A stretch of 59,640 nt of DNA from Deltaproteobacteria bacterium (GTDB lineage: Bacteria > JAEEML01), in NCBI GenBank assembly GCA_016283195.1, contig JAEEML010000144.1:1-59640 (forward strand), in the 5' to 3' direction. This document shows, piece by piece, positions 1 to 7,916 of this stretch. How positions within the stretch are numbered: position 1 is the first letter of the stretch; each line of letters starts with the position of its first letter. Below the pieces are notes generated by a model that ran no database searches, was not told where the DNA came from, and was given only the letters and a program-made list of their open reading frames with translations. The translations under genes were made by a program, and so were the position numbers.

Positions 1-284
1 ACCTCCTGGCCGAGCTCAATTTCCAATATAAAAGGCCCAATGGCCTAAATCCGGAAAATGGCCTCCATGATCAGCCTTTTGCCTTTACCGCTGCTTTAAT
101 GCCCACTCTCTCCATGGGCTATGGCAGCTATGCCCGCCCGCAACTGCGCCTGGTATATGCTCTTACGGTGCTTAACGATGCCGCTATGCGCACTTATGCC
201 GCCCTCGATGCCCGGCGCGATCGCCGCGTGCAACACTGGCTCGGAATAAATTGCGAATGGTGGTTTAACAGTTCAAGGCACTAA
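1..284 (+). CDS. Maltoporin-like outer-membrane porin, C-terminal fragment
   Basis: The reading frame is open from the left edge of the window, so this is the 3' end of a longer gene; the ATG at 99 is internal. About 93 residues are visible. They alternate polar and hydrophobic residues as in beta-strands and end in WWFNSSRH, with the penultimate strand reading GINCEWWF. The stretch PQLRLVYALTVLNDAA resembles the last strands of LamB-type maltoporins, where an R-x-R/K-x-x-Y strand is followed by a W-N-D/E loop. Such porins are outer-membrane trimers that admit maltodextrins. The gene lies 11 bases upstream of an alpha-amylase on the same strand, so a starch or maltodextrin uptake operon is a sensible reading. 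The family call rests on a short fragment; another 16- or 18-strand porin is possible. Confidence 0.6.
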   Translation, partial: LLAELNFQYKRPNGLNPENGLHDQPFAFTAALMPTLSMGYGSYARPQLRLVYALTVLNDAAMRTYAALDARRDRRVQHWLGINCEWWFNSSRH

Positions 285-295
285 GGAGGATCAAA

Positions 296-2347
296 ATGAA
301 AGCCAAATATTTTAATATTTTTGCCATGTTATTACTCTTAAGCCAGATGGCTTGCGTAACTCCCAAAGAAGTTGGCGGCGACCCGCACCTCACAAATAAT
401 GTGGTGGATTGGCGCGATGAAATTATTTACCAAGTGCTTATCGACCGCTTTGCCGACGGCGATTACAGCAATAATTATAATGTGGATACCGAAAACGATG
501 CCGGCTACCACGGCGGCGATTGGCAGGGGCTCATCGACAAACTTGATTACATTGCCGAGCTGGGCGTCACCACTCTCTGGATTTCGCCTGTGGTGAAAAA
601 TGTGGAAGAAGATGCCGGTTTTGCCAGTTACCACGGCTATTGGACACAAGATTTTGAAGCCACCAACCCGCACTTCGGCGACTTTACCATGCTGCGCAAA
701 ATGGTGGATGCCGCCCATGCCAAGGGCTTCAAAGTGGTGCTCGATATCGTGGTCAACCATGTGGGCCAGGCTTTTTATTATGACATCAATAAAAACGGCC
801 AGCCCGATGATTACTTCATCGGCCAGGGCTCACAAATTGGCCCCATCGGGCAAAACGATCCGGCCAGTGAGTTTTTGCGCATTCAGGAATGGGATCCCGA
901 TTTCAATATCGACGGCATTCAGGCTTGGACTTCCCTCGGCCCCTCCGGCGAAGCGCCGGCTATTTTTGTCAACTATCCGGCCATTAACCGCGTGCCGCCG
1001 CAGCCCTATCCCTTTGATCAGGACTGGGCCTATAACCGCAAAGGCCGTGTTACCGTGTGGACCACACCGGAAGTTTGCGGCTGCGAATCCTGGGGCTGCC
1101 CCTGGGACAACGAATGTCTGCGCAAACAAGAAACTCTGGGTGATTTCCCAGGCGGCTTAAAAGATATCAACACCAAAGATAAAACCGTGCGTGAAACTTT
1201 AATCGGCATTTTCTCCCGCTGGATCGATATCGGCGATTTCGACGGCTTCCGCATCGACACCTTAAAACATGTGGAGCACGATTATTTCTCTAATCCGGAA
1301 AACGGCTTTTGCCCGAACATCCGCAAACATGCCAAAGAGTTTGGCAAAGACAATTTCTTTATGTTTGGCGAAGCTTTCGACGGCAACGACAACCTTTTGG
1401 GCTCTTATACCCAGGGCGAAGGCGTGGACAGCGTCTTTTACTTTTCACAATATTATACGGTGTTTAGAGGTGCCATGCTGGGTAACGGCGACCGCACCTG
1501 CGAGATTGCCCGCCTGCACTGCCGGCGTAAAGGCTGCAGCAGTGACCCCTGCGGCGGCGGCGATGATTTTACTCAGCCAGTTTATAACAATGTTGGCAAA
1601 ACCAATGGCCCAACCAGCGAAGACGGCCAACTCTTAAACTCTCAGCAACTGGTAGTAAACTTTATTGAAAACCACGATGTGGGCCGCCTGGCTTTCTTTA
1701 TGGGTGCCGGCTGGAGCGATGATCTCAGAATGCAAGTTATCAAACAGGCTCTTGCCTACCTCATGTTTACCGAGGGCATCCCCTGCCTCTATTACGGCGT
1801 GGAACAAGGCTTCACCGGCGGTAACGACCCGGCCAACCGCGAGACCATGTGGCTGGATCGCAACTACACCACTCAGGAATTTAAAGACGGCCATTATCAA
1901 AGCGTCATGAAGAGCTATGACAGCACCGGCGACGGCATGAATGACACAGTCTGGCAGCCTTATGACACTAAAAACCCCTACTTTACCTGGATTAAGCAGC
2001 TAACTGCCATCAGAAAAGCCCATCTTGAGCTCTCACGCGGCGATTTTAATACCACTTACAGCACCACCGGCAGTAGCGGCAAAGACCACGGCATTTACGC
2101 TTTTGAGCGCACTTATGCCGGCAAAACCGCCGTTGCTGTCTTTAACTTTGATATGAATCAGGTAAGTGAAACCAGCGACGGCACCCAAAGTATGGCTGTC
2201 ACCGCCACTCCGGGCACCACCTTTACCGATGCTCTCGATAGTAGCTACACCGCCACTGTCACCTCCGGCGGCTGCCCGGCCAAAGCCGGCCAGGGCTGCT
2301 TAAATGTTTCTGTCCCATCCCGCGGCGTGCGTCTCCTGCTTTACTAA
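296..2347 (+). CDS. Alpha-amylase family glycoside hydrolase (GH13), secreted
   Basis: This 683-aa protein has the four GH13 signatures in order: region I DIVVNH (residues 150-155), region II with the nucleophile in DGFRIDTLKH (about 315-325), region III with the acid/base Glu in FMFGEAFDG (about 357-365), and region IV IENHDVGR (about 457-464). GH13 enzymes hydrolyse or rearrange alpha-1,4-glucans through a (beta/alpha)8 barrel. A Cys-rich insertion, with Cys near residues 262-277 and 402-422, is unusual and may be disulfide-bonded, fitting export. The N-terminus is a signal peptide ending SQMAC; the Cys suggests a lipoprotein but the lipobox is not canonical (Q at -3). An AGGAGG-type ribosome site precedes the ATG. 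The C-terminal 100 residues look like the usual beta-sandwich. It follows a maltoporin-like gene, so it probably digests starch or glycogen outside the inner membrane. Confidence 0.92.
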   Translation: MKAKYFNIFAMLLLLSQMACVTPKEVGGDPHLTNNVVDWRDEIIYQVLIDRFADGDYSNNYNVDTENDAGYHGGDWQGLIDKLDYIAELGVTTLWISPVVKNVEEDAGFASYHGYWTQDFEATNPHFGDFTMLRKMVDAAHAKGFKVVLDIVVNHVGQAFYYDINKNGQPDDYFIGQGSQIGPIGQNDPASEFLRIQEWDPDFNIDGIQAWTSLGPSGEAPAIFVNYPAINRVPPQPYPFDQDWAYNRKGRVTVWTTPEVCGCESWGCPWDNECLRKQETLGDFPGGLKDINTKDKTVRETLIGIFSRWIDIGDFDGFRIDTLKHVEHDYFSNPENGFCPNIRKHAKEFGKDNFFMFGEAFDGNDNLLGSYTQGEGVDSVFYFSQYYTVFRGAMLGNGDRTCEIARLHCRRKGCSSDPCGGGDDFTQPVYNNVGKTNGPTSEDGQLLNSQQLVVNFIENHDVGRLAFFMGAGWSDDLRMQVIKQALAYLMFTEGIPCLYYGVEQGFTGGNDPANRETMWLDRNYTTQEFKDGHYQSVMKSYDSTGDGMNDTVWQPYDTKNPYFTWIKQLTAIRKAHLELSRGDFNTTYSTTGSSGKDHGIYAFERTYAGKTAVAVFNFDMNQVSETSDGTQSMAVTATPGTTFTDALDSSYTATVTSGGCPAKAGQGCLNVSVPSRGVRLLLY

Positions 2348-2387
2348 ACCTTAAGCTGTTAGGCCAAGATATACTCAAAGTTAGTTA

Positions 2388-2468
2388 GCTCCTCTGCCTG
2401 CGGCGCCCTCACCAAGGCCGTCAGAGCCAATTCTTACCGCGCGCTCCTCTGCCTGCGGCGCCCTCACC
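2388..2468. repeat. Two copies of a 26-bp direct repeat
   Basis: The same 26 bases, beginning GCTCCTCTGCCTGCGG and ending CCCTCACC, occur at 2388-2413 and 2443-2468. The reverse complement contains GGTGAGGGCGCCGCAGGC, closely matching GGTGAGGGCCGCCGCAGGC at about 59455-59473. It is therefore part of a dispersed repeat family, here in minus orientation. Confidence 0.8.
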
Positions 2469-2495
2469 CCACAAGTCGTGGAAATTTGGCAGCTC

Positions 2496-2525
2496 GCCCT
2501 CTCCATTTTCACAAATAGAGAGGGC
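2496..2525 (-). repeat. REP-like hairpin, CCCTCTCCATTT family
   Basis: The arms GCCCTCTCCATTT (2496-2508) and AAATAGAGAGGGC (2513-2525) pair at 12 of 13 positions around a 4-base loop. The same arm sequence forms a perfect 13-bp hairpin at 59408-59438. In both places it is followed, in the same relative orientation, by a GGGTGAGGG...GCCGCAGGC tail. This defines a small interspersed element. Confidence 0.7.
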
Positions 2526-2579
2526 TCATCTATTTGAATTTACATGCTTTCTATAAACAACTACCGAGTCAGAGCCCGG

Positions 2580-2599
2580 GCCGGGGCGGCAGCCCCGGC
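2580..2599. repeat. GC-rich perfect hairpin
   Basis: GCCGGGGC (2580-2587) and GCCCCGGC (2592-2599) form an 8-bp stem with a GGCA loop. It lies immediately before the larger dyad at 2601-2649. The function is unknown; it could contribute to termination between the convergent genes. Confidence 0.6.
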
Positions 2600-2600
2600 T

Positions 2601-2649
2601 AAGCCAGAGGCGGCTACCCAGATCCGGTCTCAAGTGTGGCCTCTGGCTT
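2601..2649. terminator. 11-bp inverted repeat, possible terminator
   Basis: AAGCCAGAGGC (2601-2611) and GCCTCTGGCTT (2639-2649) are perfectly complementary. The right arm runs into four T residues on the plus strand. The 27-base loop is long for an intrinsic terminator, so the call is tentative. It sits between convergent genes, where a bidirectional terminator would be expected. Confidence 0.35.
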
Positions 2650-2872
2650 TTAAGACAAAACAGGAGAGATATATTTTGTAACATGCCATAAATTCCAATA
2701 TGAGCCAGACACCAAAAATCCGCGCGGGGCACCCAAAACTCAGATCTTAAAATTTATTTTATCTTAAAAAACATGGAGTTAATTTTTGGGAGGAGAGCAT
2801 GTGGCAAAAACAGGAAAGCAGGATCTTCCTAGGCTTTATCATCAGAACTCACGCGCACCGCTACAATTACTT

Positions 2873-3739
2873 TTAATCACCATGGTTCTTTTTCCATATA
2901 CGGCTTTGCAACGTTGAGGGATACGAATCACCGGCTAAAAAATACCAAGCGTAGCTACTTAAAAAACTGTCATCACCGAAAGCATCATTTAGCCACTCCA
3001 GCGGACCGCGCAAAATGCCATCAACTTTCATGCGAAAATCGGATTTCACTTTAAATTTGCGCACATAATTAAGGCAGGCGTCATCGTTATATTCTCGCGT
3101 GAAATTGCAAGTGATTTTAGAAACATAAGAATTTTTCTCCCAAGGTAGCAAATATATTTTGGTCCTTATGAGGGTAACATCTTTTTCTCCTCCATCTTTA
3201 AGAGGCAATTTGTGGTGTTCTTTTATTAAAGTTAAAATAAAGGCACTTGTTCCAAGTAGATCTTTTTCTTTCTTCAAAGTATATTGGCTATACTTACCTG
3301 TTGATAGCTGATATTCTGCCTCCCTGCGAAGGTTGCCTTCATTAAGTTCTCCATTCCATCTATGCATAAACTTGCTATTATCCTTCTCATGATCAGGAAT
3401 ATCAAACATAACAGAATCAATAGTTTCGCTTCCAGGATTGACGGAAATCACATCACTTATCTTACTTTTACCATGCCAGTCAATAAATTGATAAGGCGCC
3501 ATATTTTCTCGAAAATAGTGATTATATGTTTCATCGATATATATATAAGTGTCCCCATATAGCGGGAAAGCGTAATCCCAGCCATCAGGCACCGGCACCA
3601 TATAATAACTATAATTTAAGAAATAATTAAGCAGATGTGATGAAGAAGTTACCGGCACTTCTCCTGGCTCAGGAGCAGGTGTAGAGCATGCAGGAGCTAT
3701 GAGAGATAAAATTAGGCATATTTTAAATAAAGACTTCAT
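2873..3739 (-). CDS. Lipoprotein, paralogue of 4058-4987; putative immunity-like protein
   Basis: This 288-aa protein begins with a signal peptide and lipobox-like segment (LIAPAC, Cys about residue 18), so it is probably a lipoprotein. It is paralogous to the 309-aa lipoprotein at 4058-4987. Both start the mature part with a PGE-[VI]-P motif, share a central stretch with TLIK, and share a strong C-terminal block (REYNDDACLNYVRKFK here, RKYNDDACLNYARKFK there). I do not recognise a named family. It is the last gene of the minus-strand cluster 6333 to 2873. That cluster contains a non-secreted 449-aa protein coupled to one paralogue, and a decayed copy of the same unit. A role as an envelope-located immunity or accessory protein is inference only. 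Confidence 0.75.
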   Translation of the reverse strand: MKSLFKICLILSLIAPACSTPAPEPGEVPVTSSSHLLNYFLNYSYYMVPVPDGWDYAFPLYGDTYIYIDETYNHYFRENMAPYQFIDWHGKSKISDVISVNPGSETIDSVMFDIPDHEKDNSKFMHRWNGELNEGNLRREAEYQLSTGKYSQYTLKKEKDLLGTSAFILTLIKEHHKLPLKDGGEKDVTLIRTKIYLLPWEKNSYVSKITCNFTREYNDDACLNYVRKFKVKSDFRMKVDGILRGPLEWLNDAFGDDSFLSSYAWYFLAGDSYPSTLQSRIWKKNHGD

Positions 3740-3769
3740 AATTCACTACCTTTTTGTTTTTTTATGGCT

Positions 3770-3952
3770 TCAGTATTCATACTGAGCCCCCTTAGGATAA
3801 GGCACGGTAATACTTACGCCTCCCCATTCAGCACCTTTTACATAGTGGGAAATTGCTATTTCGCCAACTTCCGCCTCATCTTCAGAGCAGGCAGGCAGCA
3901 GTAATAGAGCCCCAAAGAGCAAAGCAAAGGCGGATAGTAATTTAGCTTTCAT
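3770..3952 (-). pseudogene. Truncated lipoprotein paralogue (60 aa)
   Basis: The signal peptide is clear (lipobox LLPAC). The mature part has only about 38 residues. Its GEIAISHYV...ITVPYPKGAQYEY aligns with GEIPIASYH...LLIPFPAKAHYECRY of the 309-aa lipoprotein (4058-4987) and then stops where the paralogue continues for about 250 residues. It is therefore a 5' remnant, or possibly a short functional lipoprotein. Its ATG overlaps the stop of the upstream remnant (ATGA). This is the same junction as between the intact 449-aa and 309-aa genes, so it was inherited from a duplication of that gene pair. Confidence 0.65.
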
Positions 3953-4057
3953 TGTGCACCTTCTTGAACAGTATTCAAATTATCCTTAAACTCCTTATGT
4001 AATACCATTCCTTCAGTCAGAATGTTTGCTTCACCGGCCCCCTGCTGGTTTAGCGCA
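3949..4057 (-). pseudogene. Remnant of a second copy of the 449-aa gene
   Basis: Reading leftward from about 4026 the frame encodes NILTEGMVLHKEFKDNLN followed by a few residues and a stop. The intact 449-aa protein contains NLLTEGMALHKEVKENWN at about residues 309-326. The rest of the gene is missing: there is no start, and the upstream part of this frame overlaps the end of the 309-aa gene. The stop overlaps the start of the truncated lipoprotein at 3952 as ATGA, reproducing the coupling of the intact pair. It is best explained as a deleted duplicate of the two-gene unit. Confidence 0.65.
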
Positions 4058-4987
4058 CTACTGCTGCTTAGAATTGGGATATGTATACAAATAACACTCC
4101 TCGCCCATATCGCCATCCACAACGTTTTTGGCATATCTCTGAAGATGTTTAACCAAAGCTGATTCAGAGCGAATTGTTTGGATAAAAAACGCGTGATTAA
4201 ATGCTTCCCAATAAACCTGGAAATCAGATACTAATTTAAATTTCCTGGCATAATTCAGGCAGGCGTCATCATTATATTTTCTGGTAGTAAGACAGGTTAT
4301 TACCACTGTACCGGTGTTCATCTTATTGACAGCTGGTATATAGATAGAAGTCTCTTTAAGGGTAGTTTCTTCTGTTGAGCCATCATCGAGGAGTACCGGA
4401 TATGAATCTTTTATCAAAGTGCCAACATAGGCATCATTACCCAGCCAAGTGGTTTTTTTATACTCAAAACGGTCATATTCTCCTTGCGCTATGCGATAAT
4501 CGGCTGAGGCTCGAATCTTCTTTTCAAAAAAGCGCTTTTCTCCAATTTTTTCTTTTTCTGAGTAATCAAAATCTTTACCTAATTTAAATTCATGTACATA
4601 GTCATTTGGTGGCTCAATAGTTCTATTAATAGCAATAGCATCTATATGAGGAGGCAGATACTGTCCGTTCTTAGTTAATGACTTTTGGATGGCCCATTCA
4701 CGAGTAAGTGGGTGTTTATTGCCTTCCAACAGAAAAGCATAGTCAAAAGGTGGTATTTTTTCTGTTAAAAAGGCGGTTCTTTCAATTGGAAAAGTTTGCT
4801 CATAACGGCACTCATAGTGGGCTTTGGCTGGAAAGGGAATGAGTAAATTTGTTCTAGTACTTTCAAAAGCTCGGTGATAGCTAGCTATAGGTATTTCCCC
4901 AGGCCCATCGGGAATATCTTCGTTGCCACAAGAGGTTAAAACAAGCAACATACCAATAATTAAAGCATAACGGCCTATTGATTTCAT
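4058..4987 (-). CDS. Lipoprotein coupled to the 449-aa gene; putative immunity-like protein
   Basis: This 309-aa protein has a signal peptide with a canonical-type lipobox (LVLTSC, Cys20), so it should be anchored in the envelope. Its start overlaps the stop of the 449-aa gene by ATGA, which implies translational coupling and a stoichiometric partnership. It is homologous to the 288-aa lipoprotein at 2873-3739 and to the truncated one at 3770-3952. The conserved features are a PGEIPI start of the mature region, a GTLIKDSYPVLLDDGS segment near residue 190, and the KYNDDACLNYARKFK block near 240. No enzymatic motif is apparent. In polymorphic toxin loci the gene directly after the toxin is its immunity gene, and membrane-acting toxins often have lipoprotein immunity partners. 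That parallel is an inference here. Confidence 0.75.
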   Translation of the reverse strand: MKSIGRYALIIGMLLVLTSCGNEDIPDGPGEIPIASYHRAFESTRTNLLIPFPAKAHYECRYEQTFPIERTAFLTEKIPPFDYAFLLEGNKHPLTREWAIQKSLTKNGQYLPPHIDAIAINRTIEPPNDYVHEFKLGKDFDYSEKEKIGEKRFFEKKIRASADYRIAQGEYDRFEYKKTTWLGNDAYVGTLIKDSYPVLLDDGSTEETTLKETSIYIPAVNKMNTGTVVITCLTTRKYNDDACLNYARKFKLVSDFQVYWEAFNHAFFIQTIRSESALVKHLQRYAKNVVDGDMGEECYLYTYPNSKQQ

Positions 4988-6333
4988 ACTATATCACCGT
5001 AGCCAACTTGGGCTTTTTTTGCCTCCAGAGCATTTAACAAATCACCAAGTGTTTGTTCGATTATTTCATCAGAATGGTAGCCATCAGGAATATATTTTTG
5101 CACTATCTCAGAGAGAGCTGGCATTAATATCGCTTTAAGTTCTTCTTTATTTTCAATAGGTATTTTATCAAGAGGATTTAACTTTTCTAACTTGGAAAGA
5201 ATAACTTCTTCCACCCCTATAGTTATGATTTTGGCCGTATTCTCTTGGGTGCTCAATTCGTTACTTCCTGCGCGAGATATAGCTTCAGCAGTTTTTATAG
5301 CCACAGAAGATATGGGCAGCAAAAGCTCTGGTAAAGCAGCTGCTATGCCAACTCCAGTGGCCATGCCGCCCATAATGTTATAAATCATATTCCAGTTTTC
5401 TTTAACCTCTTTGTGTAAAGCCATTCCTTCAGTGAGAAGATTTTTATCACGAAGTAACACCCCAAATTCTAAGGCCTTTTTCTGCAAAGAATGAGGGTAT
5501 TCTTCTATCCAAAGTTTTGGATCGTTTGTCGCAATAGTATTTACACCAGCATTTTTATACCCAGCTCCATATGCTTGGCTAAAGCTTTTAGCATGTTCTA
5601 AGCGTTTGTTTTCAGCAGGCGAAAGCTCGTTTTTCTTGCCAAGATCAGCTATATCCGCATTGGCTTTATCTAAAAGTTCTTGCGCTGTGTGGCGGCAAAG
5701 CGCCTTTGAAGCGCCCATTGCCAGTTCTTTGGCAAATTTCTGTGACAAGTTATTAATTTTTTTCTTTTCGACTGGAGTTTTTTGCTGATAACCTTTTTTT
5801 TGCTGAAAGGCATGCTGCAGTAAAAAAGTAAGATCTTCTATGGTGCAGTCTTTAAACTGTTTATAAAAACCTATTTCATTGTATTTGACTGCTTGCGTTA
5901 TGATGCCGCCTATTTGCGATGGCCTTTCTAGTTTACTTACCAACTCTTCTGCCACCTTGGCAACATCAGAATGCAGGAGTTCTTGCTGATGTTGGGTTAT
6001 TAGAGTAGCTTCTATCTTATTATCTGCATTGTTGTCCTTGTTGTTAAAAATTTTTTTGAACATGGAGCGCAGAGAATTTTCCGAATCTGACTTAATACCG
6101 CAATTAAGACTGGTTTGGCACTGTTTGTCATTGCCAATAAGCAGATTATTTGGCGTTTCATTTATTATCAACATATCTATGGAATCAGGTTGGCGACATG
6201 CTGGGGTACTCTTCTGGCAATTTGGAGAGGCCTTCGTTTGCTTGTTGTCTGTTTTCAGAAAATTGTCTTGTTCAATATTGCAAAATGGAGAATAGCCATT
6301 TGTACTTGGTGATTGTCCAATAGAATTATTCAT
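4984..6333 (-). CDS. 449-aa protein with glycine-rich hydrophobic segment; candidate effector
   Basis: There is no signal peptide. The first 100 residues are polar, Asn/Gln/Ser-rich and look disordered, with several Cys (about 38, 46, 72, 78). Residues about 100-325 are helical and charged. Residues about 327-365 form a glycine/alanine-rich hydrophobic stretch (MIYNIMGGMATGVGIAAALP and following) that could insert in a membrane. A helical, acidic tail follows and ends QVGYGDIV. I do not recognise the family. It is first in a minus-strand cluster, coupled by ATGA to a lipoprotein, and a fragment of a second copy survives downstream with the same junction. A non-secreted protein with a disordered leader and membrane-active segment next to a lipoprotein resembles a contact-dependent effector with its immunity protein. 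No secretion system is encoded nearby. Confidence 0.7.
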   Translation of the reverse strand: MNNSIGQSPSTNGYSPFCNIEQDNFLKTDNKQTKASPNCQKSTPACRQPDSIDMLIINETPNNLLIGNDKQCQTSLNCGIKSDSENSLRSMFKKIFNNKDNNADNKIEATLITQHQQELLHSDVAKVAEELVSKLERPSQIGGIITQAVKYNEIGFYKQFKDCTIEDLTFLLQHAFQQKKGYQQKTPVEKKKINNLSQKFAKELAMGASKALCRHTAQELLDKANADIADLGKKNELSPAENKRLEHAKSFSQAYGAGYKNAGVNTIATNDPKLWIEEYPHSLQKKALEFGVLLRDKNLLTEGMALHKEVKENWNMIYNIMGGMATGVGIAAALPELLLPISSVAIKTAEAISRAGSNELSTQENTAKIITIGVEEVILSKLEKLNPLDKIPIENKEELKAILMPALSEIVQKYIPDGYHSDEIIEQTLGDLLNALEAKKAQVGYGDIV

Positions 6334-6392
6334 CTTGATACCTCAATTTTATCATGTGGTTGTAATAGCACAGGTTCACATAAATAAGCTGA

Positions 6393-7895
6393 TTACATAT
6401 TCCGGCGCCAGATTTTCACCACATAATATGGGGCAATATGTCTATATGCCGTTCCACTACCAGTAGAAGTGACAGTAACAGAACCACTCGGTTTGGCAGA
6501 CATAGTAAAGTTATAAAGCTTGTAACCAGAACCGGAGTTTCGGCTCCATTCTATATTGCCTGCTTCTGTCGAAAAAACACCTGTTGTGCCACTGGGTGTA
6601 GTATTTTGATCAGAACGCCCTACAAGTCCACCAAAGGTACCTTTAATTTGATTGCCGCTAAATGTAGCCGTATGTGTATGTGAAGGCAGATTGGCTTCTG
6701 ACAAAGTAATGTTATTGGTTCCGCCCTCTTTTCGAACGGCACTATATTCAGTAATGCCATTAATTTGTCCAACCAAAGTTGCGCCCTGAGCAATTTCAAT
6801 CCAATTGCCACCAAACTTAGTGTTTGGGTGGTCATTTGTTACTGAAATATATACACTGCCAACCGGATAGATAAGGTCAACCAGAGCGGCTTTTAGCTTT
6901 TTCTGATCCAGCTTGGCCACATCGATAGCTGCATCATCGGCAATATCGATGTTTTTTATAGTTCCATCTGTTATTTTAGCAGAAGTAATAGAATTATCGG
7001 CTATTTGAAATGTAGGAATAGCCCCACTGGCTATGTTTACCGCCTGAATACAGCCTTTACATTCCAAAGCATAGGCTATGGTGGCTTTATCGGCTAAAGT
7101 GGCCGTGTCGGCTTTGGTGGCCGTGTCGGCTAAAGTAGCTTTATCGGCTAAAGTGGCCGTGTCAGCTAAAGTAGCCCTATCTGCTATAATAGCTTTGGTT
7201 GCTGTGTCAGCTAAAGTAGCTTTATCGGCTGTCGTAGCTTTATCGGCTATCGTAGCTTTATCGGCCTTAAGTGCGCTATCGGCTGTAGTAGCTTTATCGG
7301 CCTTAAGTGCGCTATCGGCTGTAGTAGCTTTATCTGCTGTAGTAGCCTTATCGGCTTCCAAGGCCTTATCAGCTGTAGTAGCCTTATCAGCTGTAGTAGC
7401 CTTATCGGCTGTGGTAGCTTTATCGGCTGTGGTAGCTTTATCGGCTGTGGTAGCTTCATCGGCCTTAAGTGCGCTATCGGCACTGGTGGCGTGCCCGGCT
7501 TCCACAGCTTCATCGGCCAGCTCGGCTTTGGCAGCCACAATAGCATACGGCATTGCTCTTATAGCTATGCGCGGTTTTAATACTTCTTCACCAATTTTAA
7601 TGCCCAAATAAAGCTCTTTAGCGCTAGCAATTTTATCGACATCTATGCCATCTATCGTGATTGCATAAAATCCATTCTTTACTGTTACTACATCGCGCTT
7701 ACCACAAAGCGCTTCGGCATTATCATCACTGCCTGAATAAATTGTGGCCTCGATAGTGCGATCAACATCGTTAATAGGCTGTCCGTTTTGCATAATGCGG
7801 CCCTGATGGGTAAAAGAGAGCGGAACTCCGGCATAGGCCGGCGCTGCTATCCCAATAAGAGATACAATAACAGCTAAAAAACATACCTTATTCAT
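6393..7895 (-). CDS. Secreted fibre protein with KATTAD repeats and tail-collar-like C-terminus
   Basis: This 500-aa protein starts with a signal peptide (cleavage after PAYA). Residues about 24-125 form a beta-rich domain (VPLSFTHQGRI...). Residues about 130-272 are nearly pure hexapeptide repeats of the type KATTAD, KATLAD or SALKAD. A short spacer follows with ITSAKITDGTI-type repeats. From about residue 335 there is a domain beginning YPVGSVYIS with GGNWIEI, LPSHTHTATF and a PYYVVKIWRR end, which resembles phage tail-collar or short-tail-fibre domains. The protein is paralogous over both ends to 46603-48171. In both places it follows a lipoprotein gene. The likely role is a surface-displayed, possibly trimeric adhesin or fibre; no phage structural genes lie nearby. 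Confidence 0.8.
   Translation of the reverse strand: MNKVCFLAVIVSLIGIAAPAYAGVPLSFTHQGRIMQNGQPINDVDRTIEATIYSGSDDNAEALCGKRDVVTVKNGFYAITIDGIDVDKIASAKELYLGIKIGEEVLKPRIAIRAMPYAIVAAKAELADEAVEAGHATSADSALKADEATTADKATTADKATTADKATTADKATTADKALEADKATTADKATTADSALKADKATTADSALKADKATIADKATTADKATLADTATKAIIADRATLADTATLADKATLADTATKADTATLADKATIAYALECKGCIQAVNIASGAIPTFQIADNSITSAKITDGTIKNIDIADDAAIDVAKLDQKKLKAALVDLIYPVGSVYISVTNDHPNTKFGGNWIEIAQGATLVGQINGITEYSAVRKEGGTNNITLSEANLPSHTHTATFSGNQIKGTFGGLVGRSDQNTTPSGTTGVFSTEAGNIEWSRNSGSGYKLYNFTMSAKPSGSVTVTSTGSGTAYRHIAPYYVVKIWRRNM
7079..7496 (-). repeat. 18-bp tandem repeats encoding KATTAD hexapeptides
   Basis: On the plus strand the unit reads GTAGCTTTATCGGCTGTG and variants, repeated in register for about 23 units. 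Several neighbouring copies (around 7381-7450) are identical or differ at one or two bases. Such a tract can expand or contract by slippage without changing frame. It lies wholly inside the fibre gene. Confidence 0.85.
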
Positions 7896-7916
7896 AAAAA
7901 ACCTCCTTATGGTTTA

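Larger units (their letters stand above)
2348..2872. other. Intergenic repeat-rich region
   Basis: No coding frame with a plausible ribosome site or codon pattern was found here. The region lies between the amylase stop and the stop of a convergent lipoprotein gene. It contains a 26-bp direct repeat, a hairpin of the CCCTCTCC family, and two perfect GC-rich dyads, each annotated separately. Confidence 0.7.

Noticed and set aside
7079-7496. CRISPR-like array of short repeats
   Set aside because: Repeats are contiguous 18-bp coding units with no spacers and no cas genes.
7078-7611. Long plus-strand frame over the KATTAD tract (about 177 aa, Val/Ala/Leu/Ser-rich)
   Set aside because: It is the antisense shadow of an 18-bp repeat and has no ribosome site, signal or homology. 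The minus-strand frame has a signal peptide and paralogue.
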